From: Oribacterium sp. UBA5894
GTDB lineage: Bacteria; Bacillota; Clostridia; Lachnospirales; Lachnospiraceae
Assembly (NCBI GenBank): GCA_002431355.1
Contig: DJEQ01000020.1
Span: forward strand, 12,890-23,745
Reading direction: 5' to 3'
Length of the DNA stretch: 10,856 nt
The notes under the pieces: model-generated
What the model saw: only the letters and a program-made list of their open reading frames with translations
Databases searched by the model: none
Told to the model about the DNA's origin: nothing
Part shown: piece after piece, positions 1 through 6,402 of the stretch
How the letters are laid out: every line of letters starts with the position of its first letter
Numbering within the stretch: the first letter of the stretch is position 1
Program-made: the position numbers and the translations under genes

Positions 1-101
1 AAAAATTCTTCAAGTGCTTCTATGAGGTCCGATTCTGATTTTTCAACGGTCTCTGCGTATGGCTTCGGGAGCCTGCCCTCCGGGGCCGCCCATTCGCAGC
101 T
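1..101 (-). other. Start-less protein-like reading frame running off the left edge (possible gene remnant)
   Basis: After the hydrolase stop, the minus strand has a stop-free frame of 33 codons beginning just after a TAG at 102-104 and leaving the window at base 1. It encodes a plausible charged peptide (EWAAPEGRLPKPYAE followed by an acidic helix-like end, LIEALEEF). No ATG, GTG or TTG occurs in this frame and no ribosome binding site fits, so it is not an ordinary gene start. It could be a decayed gene, a gene begun on a rare start codon, or chance; 33 open codons are not unlikely by chance at this GC content. I recognise no family. Confidence 0.2.
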
Positions 102-120
102 CTACAGGCTTCCGTCGCGG

Positions 121-885
121 TCATGCCTTCGGTGCGAAGAATTCGATGATCTTCTGGATGGCGAAGTCCATGTACTTCGGGTTGCTGAAGGGGTGATCGG
201 CATTTTCCACCTCGATGAGCTCGATGACATTGTCATCGGAGAACTTCCGGGAGACATCAATCGGGGCCATCTCATCCTTCGTGCCATGGATCATGAGGAT
301 GCTGTCCGCATCATCGAGATAATCGTACTGGCTCACGTCGTGGGCCTTCAGATCGTCGAAAAACTCCTGGGAGAGCTTGATCTTCCGGTCGAAGCCGCGG
401 AGGATTTCCTTTCCCTTCCGGAGCTTGTCCCAGTCGTCGTCCGAGACACCGGCTGCAATCGAGTCGTACATCCGAATCGCCGGGCAGCGGAAGGCGATCC
501 GCTTAAATGGGTTCTCGCCGTTCGCTGCGAGAGAACGGAGCGTCACATACGCGCCGAAGCTCGAGGAATAGTTGTAGACGTCCTCCGCATGGAGCGTATC
601 CTTTACATAGCGCGTCACAAGATCGAGATAGGTACAGCACTCGTCCAGGATCAGCTTATTGCGCGCATCCTTCCCGTGGCAGGGCCAGTCGAAGCAGACG
701 ACGCCATAGCCGTGGTACTTCGTGGTGAGTCGCTCTGCAAATTTCTCCACGGCCTTGTTGTCCATGTTGCCGCCGAAGCCATAGGTTGCGATCACGATGT
801 GCGGAAGCGCATGAAGGTCCTTCTGATAATACAGCTTACAGCGAATGCTGAAGCCATCTTCATTAATGTCAAAATATTTCTGCAT
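121..885 (-). CDS. Alpha/beta hydrolase (serine hydrolase, S33 / lysophospholipase-like), 254 aa
   Basis: This is a cytoplasmic alpha/beta-hydrolase-fold protein, probably an esterase or acylglycerol-lipase-like enzyme; the substrate cannot be read from sequence. Seen: an early strand plus oxyanion-type segment (IVIATYGFGGN, residues 30-40), a nucleophile elbow YSSSFGAY with S109 as the likely nucleophile, the catalytic acid D204 in IHGTKDEMAP, and the catalytic histidine H231 in ENADHPF. The elbow is S-x-S-x-G rather than the usual G-x-S-x-G, a mild oddity. There is no signal peptide or membrane segment. I chose the ATG at 885 because AAGGA lies 9 nt upstream; the GTG at 906 precedes that site. 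It is the last complete gene of the minus-strand series, following the MATE gene by 138 nt. Fold assignment is firm, function only general. Confidence 0.85.
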   Translation of the reverse strand: MQKYFDINEDGFSIRCKLYYQKDLHALPHIVIATYGFGGNMDNKAVEKFAERLTTKYHGYGVVCFDWPCHGKDARNKLILDECCTYLDLVTRYVKDTLHAEDVYNYSSSFGAYVTLRSLAANGENPFKRIAFRCPAIRMYDSIAAGVSDDDWDKLRKGKEILRGFDRKIKLSQEFFDDLKAHDVSQYDYLDDADSILMIHGTKDEMAPIDVSRKFSDDNVIELIEVENADHPFSNPKYMDFAIQKIIEFFAPKA

Positions 886-902
886 GATGGATTTTCCTTC
901 TT

Positions 903-1020
903 TCACTCAATTTCATACCAGACCGGATCGTCCCAGGGCATCTCTGCCTCTGGTTCAATGCCACAGAGTCCATCTTCGAGCCCCCTGGTGATCCGCGGTC
1001 CGGTGCCGAACTCCGCGTCT
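903..1020 (-). other. Start-less short reading frame between MATE and hydrolase genes
   Basis: The 138-nt gap between the MATE stop (1024-1026) and the hydrolase start contains a minus-strand frame ending at TGA 903-905 that encodes a protein-like, acidic, tryptophan-containing peptide ending in EMPWDDPVWYEIE. An AGGAGA sequence directly after the MATE TAG could be a ribosome binding site, and the stop lies 17 nt before the hydrolase ATG, both typical of an operon gene. However, no ATG, GTG or TTG lies at a useful place; the only ATG is 12 codons before the stop. The frame is +1 relative to MATE and stays open into the MATE 3' end, so it might be reached by frameshift. It could also be the tail of a deleted gene, a sequence error, or chance. 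No family recognised. Confidence 0.3.
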
Positions 1021-1023
1021 CCT

Positions 1024-2394
1024 CTACGCGAGCTCCGTCTTCTTACTCCACCTTATAAAGAAGTACAGGGTTTCGAGGATGCAGCAGGTCGTCCAGCCGA
1101 CCGGATAGCCGAAGCCGACGGTCGCCGGGGTGTTCGCGATGAAGCGGGTCATGATGAAGAGGTAGACCTGTCGCACAGCCACGAAGCTCAGAAGCATGAT
1201 GATCATCGGGCCGGTCGAGTCGCCGCGGCCACGAAGTGCACCGGCAAGCACGTGGTTTACACTGTTAAATAAGAGGAAAAACACATTCTGTCGGATGAAG
1301 AGGACGCCGAAGGTGATGACCTCCGGGTCCGGGGTAAACAGGCCGACCGCAATCGGAGCGAAGGCCCAGAGCAGGACGGCAAGGGTGCCGTTCAGAAGAA
1401 GCGTCATCACCACCGACAGCACGGTGCCTTCATTGGCCCGCTTCAGCTTCTGGGCGCCAATGTTCTGGGATACGAAGGTCGTCGCCGCCATCGCCATGCT
1501 CTGAATGAAGAGCATGATGAACTGGTCGAGCTTGTTGTAGCTGGCCCAGCCGGCCATGCAGGCGGAGCCGAAATTGTTGATGTAGGCCTGCACGAAAACG
1601 TTCGAAAAGGCCGTGATGATGGACTGGATGCCCGCTGGCAGGCCGACCGCGAAGATCTGGCCGAGCATGGCCGGGTCAATGCGGCAGTCGTGCAGCGTCA
1701 GCTTATAGATGTCGTTCGTTTTCAGAAGCAGGATCAGCGTCAGAATCGCCGAAATAAACTGCGAAAGAATCGTCGCGAGCGCCACACCGAAGATGCCAAG
1801 GTGGAAGCCGAGCACGAACAGAAGGTCGAGGCCGATGTTCAGAAGGCTCGTCAGCACCAGGAAGAACAGCGGCCGCCGCGTATCACCGACGGCGCGCAGG
1901 ATGCCGGAGCCCATATTATAGATCAGCAGGCCCGCAATGCCCGCAAAATACGTGCGAAGGTAGGTGCTGGCATCGGCCATGACATCCTCCGGCGTCGACA
2001 TGAAATTCAGCATCATCGGAACCGCAAGCATGCCCACAATCGTGAACAGCACGCAGAACACAAAGGTCGCCGCCATCGTCGTCTCGATGGAATCATGCAG
2101 GCGATCCATGTTTTTCGCACCGAAGTAGCGGCCAATGATGACACCGGCACCGACCGAAAAGCCATTGAAAAAGAAGACGGCCATGTTCACGATCATCGTC
2201 GTGGCACCGACTGCCGCAAGGGCCTGCGTACTCACATAGTTTCCGACGACGATGGAGTCGACGGTGTTGTACAGCATCTGGAAAATATTTCCGAACATGA
2301 GCGGCAGCGCAAACAGCATGATCTCCTTCGCACTGTTGCCCGTCGTCATATCCCGGGTGGTTGTTTTTTTCTTTGCAATCATACTCTGCTCCAT
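1024..2394 (-). CDS. MATE family multidrug/cation efflux transporter, 456 aa
   Basis: An integral membrane antiporter of the MATE (MOP superfamily) type, expected to export cationic drugs or metabolites in exchange for Na+ or H+. The length (456 aa) and about twelve hydrophobic segments match the family. Recognisable family segments are the first-helix region LPLMFGNIFQMLYNTVDSIVVGNYV (residues 30-54 in part), GVIIGRYFGAKN (84-95), the second-half repeat AVGLPAGIQSI (249-259), FVSQNIGAQKLKRA (307-320) and LAGALRGRGDS (383-393). I chose ATG 2394, with GGAGG 4 nt upstream; ATG 2382 (GGAG, 6 nt) is an alternative. A longer frame from 2496 would overlap the kinase gene and adds non-MATE residues. 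The gene follows the histidine kinase by 56 nt and is probably co-transcribed, with a strong hairpin in that gap. The substrate is unknown. Confidence 0.95.
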   Translation of the reverse strand: MEQSMIAKKKTTTRDMTTGNSAKEIMLFALPLMFGNIFQMLYNTVDSIVVGNYVSTQALAAVGATTMIVNMAVFFFNGFSVGAGVIIGRYFGAKNMDRLHDSIETTMAATFVFCVLFTIVGMLAVPMMLNFMSTPEDVMADASTYLRTYFAGIAGLLIYNMGSGILRAVGDTRRPLFFLVLTSLLNIGLDLLFVLGFHLGIFGVALATILSQFISAILTLILLLKTNDIYKLTLHDCRIDPAMLGQIFAVGLPAGIQSIITAFSNVFVQAYINNFGSACMAGWASYNKLDQFIMLFIQSMAMAATTFVSQNIGAQKLKRANEGTVLSVVMTLLLNGTLAVLLWAFAPIAVGLFTPDPEVITFGVLFIRQNVFFLLFNSVNHVLAGALRGRGDSTGPMIIMLLSFVAVRQVYLFIMTRFIANTPATVGFGYPVGWTTCCILETLYFFIRWSKKTELA

Positions 2395-2406
2395 AAAACC
2401 TCCAAA

Positions 2407-2444
2407 CAAAAAGCATGCATATCTATTTTTCAATAGATATGCAT
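2407..2444 (-). promoter_or_regulatory. 13-bp perfect hairpin with short T-run ahead of the MATE ribosome binding site
   Basis: Bases 2415-2427 and 2432-2444 are perfect inverted repeats (ATGCATATCTATT) with a 4-nt loop. On the minus strand the hairpin lies 6 nt after the kinase stop codon and is followed by GCTTTTTGTTT and then the MATE GGAGG. It may be a leaky intrinsic terminator that lowers MATE relative to the kinase, an mRNA-stability element, or a DNA operator. The AT-rich stem makes it a weak terminator. The repeat is seen directly; its role is inferred. Confidence 0.6.
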
Positions 2445-2450
2445 CCCTCT

Positions 2451-5069
2451 TTACAAATCCTCCTGAAGCTTCAGCATATCGCCATCCGACATGCATTCCC
2501 GAAGGGCCTGCACCATCCGTTCCTCGTCGAGCGGCTTTGCGAGATGCTTGTTCATCCCTGCGAGGCGGCAGTTGATGATGTCGTCGGCGAAGGCATTGGC
2601 CGACATGGCAATGATCGGAATCGTACGCGCGTCGCGCCGCTTCAGTGCGCGGATCGCCCGCGTCGCTTCGAGTCCGCCGAGACGTGGCATCATGAGATCC
2701 ATGTAGATGACACTGAAATAGCCCGGTGCGGACTTTTCGAAGATTTCAAGCGCCTCCTGTCCGTCGGCCGCCTCGGTCACCTCCATATGCGCATTTTCCA
2801 GCATACTGGTGGCGATTTCCATATTGAGCTCATTGTCCTCCACTACCAGCGCACGCAGTCCCTCCACGGAGACCTGTTCGATATCCTTCGCTTCACGGCG
2901 AATCTGTGTCTGCTCGCCCATGGCAAATGGCAGGTCGACGAGCACCGTCGTGCCGATACCGACCGCACTCTCGATGTGAAGGGTTCCACCCATGCGATCG
3001 ACCAGCTTCTTTACGATGGCGAGTCCGAGACCTGTCCCTTCATACTGCGTGCGGCTCGACATGCTCTCCTGTGTGAACAGCATGCCGACCCGATGAAGGG
3101 TCTCCTCGGTCATGCCACAGCCCTGATCCACGCACATAAAGCGCAGCCATACTTTACCGTCCCTTACCTCGCGTTCCTGGCAGGACACACGAATGTAGCT
3201 CCCCGGCGTACTGAACTTGATGGCATTGTCCGTGATATTGTTGAGTACACGCCCGAGATAGACTGGATTTCCACGAAGAAGCGCATGCTCGATTTTCCCG
3301 CACTCCCACGCGACTTCATAGCGAATCTTTTTCTGGCTTGCCTGCTGCTGTGCCTTCTGATTGAGCTCCTGCAGCACCTCGGCAAGATCGAAGTTCAGCT
3401 CCCGTTCCTCGATTTCTCCACTCTCGAGCTTATTCATGTCGAGGATGTCATTGACGAGGGATACGAGATACTGAAGGGTTTCCTTCTCCTTCGTACGGAT
3501 TTTCGTCAGCATCTCGAGGTTTTCCGGATACTGACTGGCGAGGTTGACGAGGCCAATGACGCCATTGAGCGGCGTCCGGATGTCATGGCTCATATTCGAG
3601 AGGAAGCGAGACTTCATATTGCTCTCCTGCTTCGCAGCATCTGCCATATACACGAGGTTCAGCTCTCGCCGTTTCGTTTCACTGATGCTTCGTATCGCAC
3701 ACACAACATGCGTCACATGACCTGCCTCATCCCGCTTCTTCACCAGGAAGGACAGACGATGCCAGTGCCCATCCGTCATCTTATACTCTGTATCGAGCAC
3801 CTCTTCCTTCTCCAGTCGTGCGGCGAGGGTCGACAGGTCCATAAAGGTCCGCACGGCCATCTGGTATTCTGGTGCCACGGTAAGATCCACAAGATACTGA
3901 AGCACCCGTGAGGCACGGTTTTCTCCCTTGACGAAGTCCCGTACGAAATCCTCTCCCGCGATGACCTCCGTAAAATCTCTCGGAAGATCGATCCGAAGGA
4001 TCGTCGTATAGGCCTTTGCAATGGCGGAAATGATCTCATAGCGAAGCTGGGCCTCATCGAGTGCGGCCTTCAGCTCATTCTGCATCTCGACCTCGCGCTC
4101 CATGATCTCATCGATGCAGCGGAAGCCGATCAGGGCATACATCCGACCATCCTTTCCATAGGTACGAACGACCTGCGCCTCGAAGTAGCGCTGCCCATTC
4201 GGGGTCGGTACGCTCTCGTAATGGTCCACGAGCCGTTCCTTCGTTTTCAGCGCCTCTCGAAGATGCGCGACGCGAAGCCAGTTTCGGAAGGACTCTCGTG
4301 CCTCTGGGTAAAAGTAGGCATCCAGATAGGCGTCCGAAAAATCATCAAAGCTCTGATGATTCTGTCCGACGATGCGGCGTGCATTCGAGCTTCCGGCTAC
4401 GTACCATACCTGAAAGCTGCCTGTGTCAAGGTCGACATAGTAGACCGCCGTATAATCTGTGCACAGCTGGTCCAGCACCTTTCGTTCATCGGAAAGCTGC
4501 TGATACGCGGCCTGCAGCTCCCGGTTTTTCCGCTCCTTCTCGGCAAGCTCTGTCTGAATATCGTAGAGAATGCACATGCAGTAGCCGGTTTTTCCGGTCG
4601 GCAGTGCCTCCACCCGGAGAACCCGACCGGCCTCCTCCAGCATCACATCGAAGCTCTCATAGCTTCCCTCGTACGCGGCCTTATAGTAGTGCGGTGCGCG
4701 TTCGATGCTCCTGCTGTTCGGAAAGCGCTCGAAATAGCGCGTGCCCTGAAGCTCCTCCGGGGTCGAGCCAAACATCCGGGCAAGCGACGGATTACAGTAC
4801 TCGAAGCTCCAGTCATAAGGCTTTCCCTCTGCATTCAGCAGCACATGGATCACACAGATCCCATGCGGGCTGCAGTCATTGATACTGATCGACCACGGCG
4901 ACGGCGTCGCGGTGAGTCCCCCAAGCGTCGCCGCCGGAAACGGCTGCGCTCCTCCATCCACATTTCCCGATGGTATCTCCCCCGCTCCAGCCTCAGCACC
5001 TGCCGATGACGCAGACGACACTGCCTGCACATTCTTCTCTATCGTGTTTCTGTTTTCATCATTCATCAT
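2451..5069 (-). CDS. Soluble PAS-domain hybrid sensor histidine kinase / response regulator, 872 aa
   Basis: A hybrid two-component kinase that should autophosphorylate on His and pass phosphate to its own receiver. Order: Ser/Ala/Gly-rich N-terminus (1-60), three PAS-like regions (about 65-175, 200-320 and 345-465) joined by charged helices (172-200, 320-345), a dimerisation/phosphoacceptor domain with the H-box FLSNMSHDIRTPLNG (H495), an ATPase domain with N-box NNITDNAIKFS (N615), G1 DQGCG (648-652) and G2 GTGLGL (678-683), and a receiver (about 738-860) with E744/D745, phosphoacceptor D791 (YMDLMMP), S823 and K845. No membrane segment is visible, so it senses a cytoplasmic signal. No HPt or DNA-binding output domain is attached; its partner must be elsewhere. 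The ribosome binding site ahead of ATG 5069 is weak (GAGTGAAG), and ATG 5066 is equally possible. The MATE gene follows. Confidence 0.95.
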   Translation of the reverse strand: MMNDENRNTIEKNVQAVSSASSAGAEAGAGEIPSGNVDGGAQPFPAATLGGLTATPSPWSISINDCSPHGICVIHVLLNAEGKPYDWSFEYCNPSLARMFGSTPEELQGTRYFERFPNSRSIERAPHYYKAAYEGSYESFDVMLEEAGRVLRVEALPTGKTGYCMCILYDIQTELAEKERKNRELQAAYQQLSDERKVLDQLCTDYTAVYYVDLDTGSFQVWYVAGSSNARRIVGQNHQSFDDFSDAYLDAYFYPEARESFRNWLRVAHLREALKTKERLVDHYESVPTPNGQRYFEAQVVRTYGKDGRMYALIGFRCIDEIMEREVEMQNELKAALDEAQLRYEIISAIAKAYTTILRIDLPRDFTEVIAGEDFVRDFVKGENRASRVLQYLVDLTVAPEYQMAVRTFMDLSTLAARLEKEEVLDTEYKMTDGHWHRLSFLVKKRDEAGHVTHVVCAIRSISETKRRELNLVYMADAAKQESNMKSRFLSNMSHDIRTPLNGVIGLVNLASQYPENLEMLTKIRTKEKETLQYLVSLVNDILDMNKLESGEIEERELNFDLAEVLQELNQKAQQQASQKKIRYEVAWECGKIEHALLRGNPVYLGRVLNNITDNAIKFSTPGSYIRVSCQEREVRDGKVWLRFMCVDQGCGMTEETLHRVGMLFTQESMSSRTQYEGTGLGLAIVKKLVDRMGGTLHIESAVGIGTTVLVDLPFAMGEQTQIRREAKDIEQVSVEGLRALVVEDNELNMEIATSMLENAHMEVTEAADGQEALEIFEKSAPGYFSVIYMDLMMPRLGGLEATRAIRALKRRDARTIPIIAMSANAFADDIINCRLAGMNKHLAKPLDEERMVQALRECMSDGDMLKLQEDL

Positions 5070-5094
5070 GATTCTTCACTCTACAAGTCTGTAA

Positions 5095-5124
5095 CTATGA
5101 AAAAGAGCCATCTTTCGTCTTCAT
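5095..5124 (-). other. Candidate 9-codon leader peptide within the kinase leader hairpin
   Basis: A tiny frame (MKTKDGSFS, stop TAG) starts inside the upstream arm of the leader hairpin, spans the loop, downstream arm and T-run, and ends 25 nt before the kinase ATG. Ribosomes translating it would disrupt the hairpin, as in attenuators. No good ribosome binding site precedes it, and so short a frame may be chance. Confidence 0.2.
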
Positions 5125-5130
5125 GGCTCT
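5100..5130 (-). terminator. Terminator-like hairpin (attenuator candidate) in the histidine kinase leader
   Basis: On the minus strand, AGAGCCAT and ATGGCTCT (plus-strand 5123-5130 and 5104-5111) form an 8-bp stem with an 11-nt loop, followed at once by TTTTT. The structure lies downstream of the kinase promoter (5151-5179) and upstream of its start codon, so it would stop transcription early unless relieved. No T-run follows it on the plus strand, so it points only towards the kinase. It matches no riboswitch class I recognise. Confidence 0.6.
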
Positions 5131-5150
5131 GAAATCCGTTTTATATCCAC

Positions 5151-5179
5151 ATCATAGTGCAGCGAAAATGCCATGTCAA
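5151..5179 (-). promoter_or_regulatory. Sigma-A-type promoter for the histidine kinase gene
   Basis: Minus strand: TTGACA (5174-5179), a 17-bp spacer, then TATGAT (5151-5156). The -35 is perfect and the -10 matches 5 of 6 consensus bases. Transcription should start near 5144, giving a leader of about 75 nt that contains the hairpin at 5100-5130. Confidence 0.8.
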
Positions 5180-5185
5180 ACCTGC

Positions 5186-5205
5186 ATGAAATTTTAAGAT
5201 TTCAT
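5186..5205. promoter_or_regulatory. 7-6-7 dyad between two divergent promoters (operator candidate)
   Basis: ATGAAAT and ATTTCAT flank a 6-nt centre. The dyad sits between the -35 boxes of the kinase promoter (ends 5179) and the lipid kinase promoter (starts 5215), a natural place for a regulator acting on both. The arms are A/T-rich and short, so chance is possible. Confidence 0.35.
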
Positions 5206-5214
5206 ACAGATTTC

Positions 5215-5243
5215 TTGCCATTTCGAGCAAGACCCCGCATAAT
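5215..5243 (+). promoter_or_regulatory. Sigma-A-type promoter for the lipid kinase gene
   Basis: TTGCCA (5215-5220), a 17-bp spacer and CATAAT (5238-5243), each 5 of 6 to consensus. The start site should fall near 5250, giving a leader of about 26 nt that includes the GTGAGG ribosome binding site 7 nt before the ATG at 5276. Confidence 0.75.
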
Positions 5244-5275
5244 AGCTGGAAAGAATCTGCACGTGAGGATCCACT

Positions 5276-6166
5276 ATGAAAAAAATACTCCTATGCATCA
5301 ACCCGAAGGCGGGTGCTGGAAAATCGAAAAGCCGTCTGTTTGATATCGTGAATGCCTTAAACAACATGGATTGTGAGGTCACGGTTTATACCATCGTGCC
5401 GGGGCTTCGTTCCGTCGAGGACATCCTCGCCGCGCACCCGGACGGGTATGACGTCTACGCCTGCTGCGGTGGTGATGGAACGCTGAACCGTTTTATCAAT
5501 GCCTGCAAGGCGCAGAAGATCACCCACCCGATCGGCTACTATCCACTCGGCAGCACGAATGATTTCGCGCGCACCATCTGGAAGAAGCCGAGTCTCACGA
5601 ACATCAGCAGCTCGATCGCCCGTGGCACCGGCTTCCACTACGATCTCGGAAGCTTCAATGGCCGCTACTTCAACTACATCGCGGCCTTCGGAGCGTTCAC
5701 GGATGTGAGCTACAGCACCGAGCAGCGCTTCAAGGACGCGCTCGGCTACCTCGCCTATGTGCTGAATGGCCTCACAAATCTGCCGCAGAATCTGAATCAG
5801 AACATCGAGCTTCGCTACACCGTCGATGGCGTCGAGCACGAGGGTAACTACATCTTCGGCTCGGTATCGAACACCACCTCCATCGGCGGCTTCAGCTCGC
5901 CCCTCATGCGGCAGGTGAAGCTGAACGACGGCCTCTTCGAGGTGATCCTCATCAAGGCCCCGCTCCGGGTCTATGAGCTCGGCGAGCTCGCGGCCGCCCT
6001 CTCAAAGGGCAATGTCAACGACCGCTGCATCGATGTCTTCCAGACCGATCACATCGACTTCCACTTCACGGAGCCCGTACGCTGGACCCTCGACGGCGAG
6101 GAAAGCGCGCCGGAAAGCGAGGTCAACATCCACGTCGAGCCGAACGCCATGTGCCTCATGGTATAA
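5276..6166 (+). CDS. Diacylglycerol/lipid kinase of the YegS/DgkB (DAGK catalytic) family, 296 aa
   Basis: A soluble, membrane-associating kinase that phosphorylates a lipid such as diacylglycerol to phosphatidic acid using ATP, feeding phospholipid recycling. Seen: N-terminal strand followed by NPKAGAGKS (residues 9-17), the nucleotide-binding CGGDGTLNRFI (64-74), LGSTNDFAR (91-99), the C-terminal-domain segment KLNDGLFEV (215-223) and LDGE (272-275), where the Asp aligns with the catalytic base of DgkB-type enzymes. The length fits the family (about 290-310 aa). ATG 5276 has a GAGG-type site at proper spacing. It is the only plus-strand gene, has its own promoter, is divergent from the histidine kinase, and ends at a strong terminator. 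Whether it is a true diacylglycerol kinase or acts on another lipid cannot be decided here. Confidence 0.93.
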   Translation: MKKILLCINPKAGAGKSKSRLFDIVNALNNMDCEVTVYTIVPGLRSVEDILAAHPDGYDVYACCGGDGTLNRFINACKAQKITHPIGYYPLGSTNDFARTIWKKPSLTNISSSIARGTGFHYDLGSFNGRYFNYIAAFGAFTDVSYSTEQRFKDALGYLAYVLNGLTNLPQNLNQNIELRYTVDGVEHEGNYIFGSVSNTTSIGGFSSPLMRQVKLNDGLFEVILIKAPLRVYELGELAAALSKGNVNDRCIDVFQTDHIDFHFTEPVRWTLDGEESAPESEVNIHVEPNAMCLMV

Positions 6167-6168
6167 AG

Positions 6169-6197
6169 AAAAAACTCGCCCTAAGGCGAGTTTTTTT
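6169..6197. terminator. Strong bidirectional intrinsic terminator between convergent genes
   Basis: ACTCGCC (6174-6180), loop CTAA, GGCGAGT (6185-6191), extended by an A-run before and a T-run after (6191-6197) to a 12-bp stem. It lies 2 nt after the lipid kinase stop. The T-rich sequence on both strands lets it also end the convergent lipoprotein transcript, which would then carry a 3' UTR of about 200 nt. Confidence 0.92.
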
Positions 6198-6214
6198 GAT
6201 AGCTGCAGGCCATT

Positions 6215-6375
6215 ATAGGCATGATGGAGCCCCAAATGGGCACCTGTGCCTATGGAATTTTCGAATTGTCCAGGCACGTTCATGGAGAAATCCTCCATCA
6301 TGCCTATGCTTCGTTTCCGATTTTTCATGTTTCTATAGGCACATTCGCATTATGAAGCGCTTACAGTGCCTATGG
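6215..6375. repeat. Non-coding cluster of inverted ATAGGCA/TGCCTAT motifs forming nested and competing hairpins
   Basis: Five exact copies of one 7-mer occur in about 160 bp: ATAGGCA at 6215-6221 and 6335-6341, TGCCTAT at 6247-6253, 6301-6307 and 6367-6373, with variants ATGGGCAC (6236-6243) and CCAGGCAC (6270-6277). Pairings visible by eye are: a perfect 15-bp repeat 6215-6229 with 6293-6307; 6236-6243 with 6246-6253; 6246-6259 with 6264-6277 around a TTCG loop; 6282-6287 with 6293-6298; and 6333-6342 with 6366-6375. Several exclude each other. The region lies between convergent genes and holds no convincing gene. It may be a palindromic interspersed repeat, a small RNA, or a structured 3' UTR of the lipoprotein transcript. 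Confidence 0.75.
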
Positions 6376-6402
6376 TATCGTTTTCATCTCAGGATCGAAA
6401 CA

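Noticed and set aside
886..906. GTG at 906 as the hydrolase start.
   Set aside because: The AAGGA ribosome binding site falls after it and is correctly spaced for ATG 885.
22..1272. Long plus-strand open frame of 416 codons opposite the hydrolase and MATE genes.
   Set aside because: It is antisense to two recognised genes, has no domain or ribosome binding site, and arises from the codon bias of the opposite strand.
2395..2496. Upstream start at 2496 for the MATE protein.
   Set aside because: It would overlap the kinase gene end and run through the 13-bp hairpin; the added residues are unlike MATE proteins.
2415..3911. Plus-strand open frame of 498 codons opposite the histidine kinase.
   Set aside because: It lies antisense to conserved kinase and receiver motifs; composition is His/Leu/Arg-rich as typical of shadow frames.
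5100..5130. A known riboswitch or T-box in the histidine kinase leader.
   Set aside because: The leader is only about 75 nt with one simple hairpin and lacks any aptamer or T-box sequence I can recognise.
6002..6328. Minus-strand 108-codon frame beginning in the repeat region and running into the lipid kinase gene.
   Set aside because: It reads through the terminator hairpin and is antisense to the lipid kinase; only its first codons lie in non-coding DNA.
6215..6375. A CRISPR array, because of the recurring 7-mer.
   Set aside because: Copies alternate in orientation, spacing is irregular (about 25-55 bp), the repeat is far too short, and no cas gene is near.
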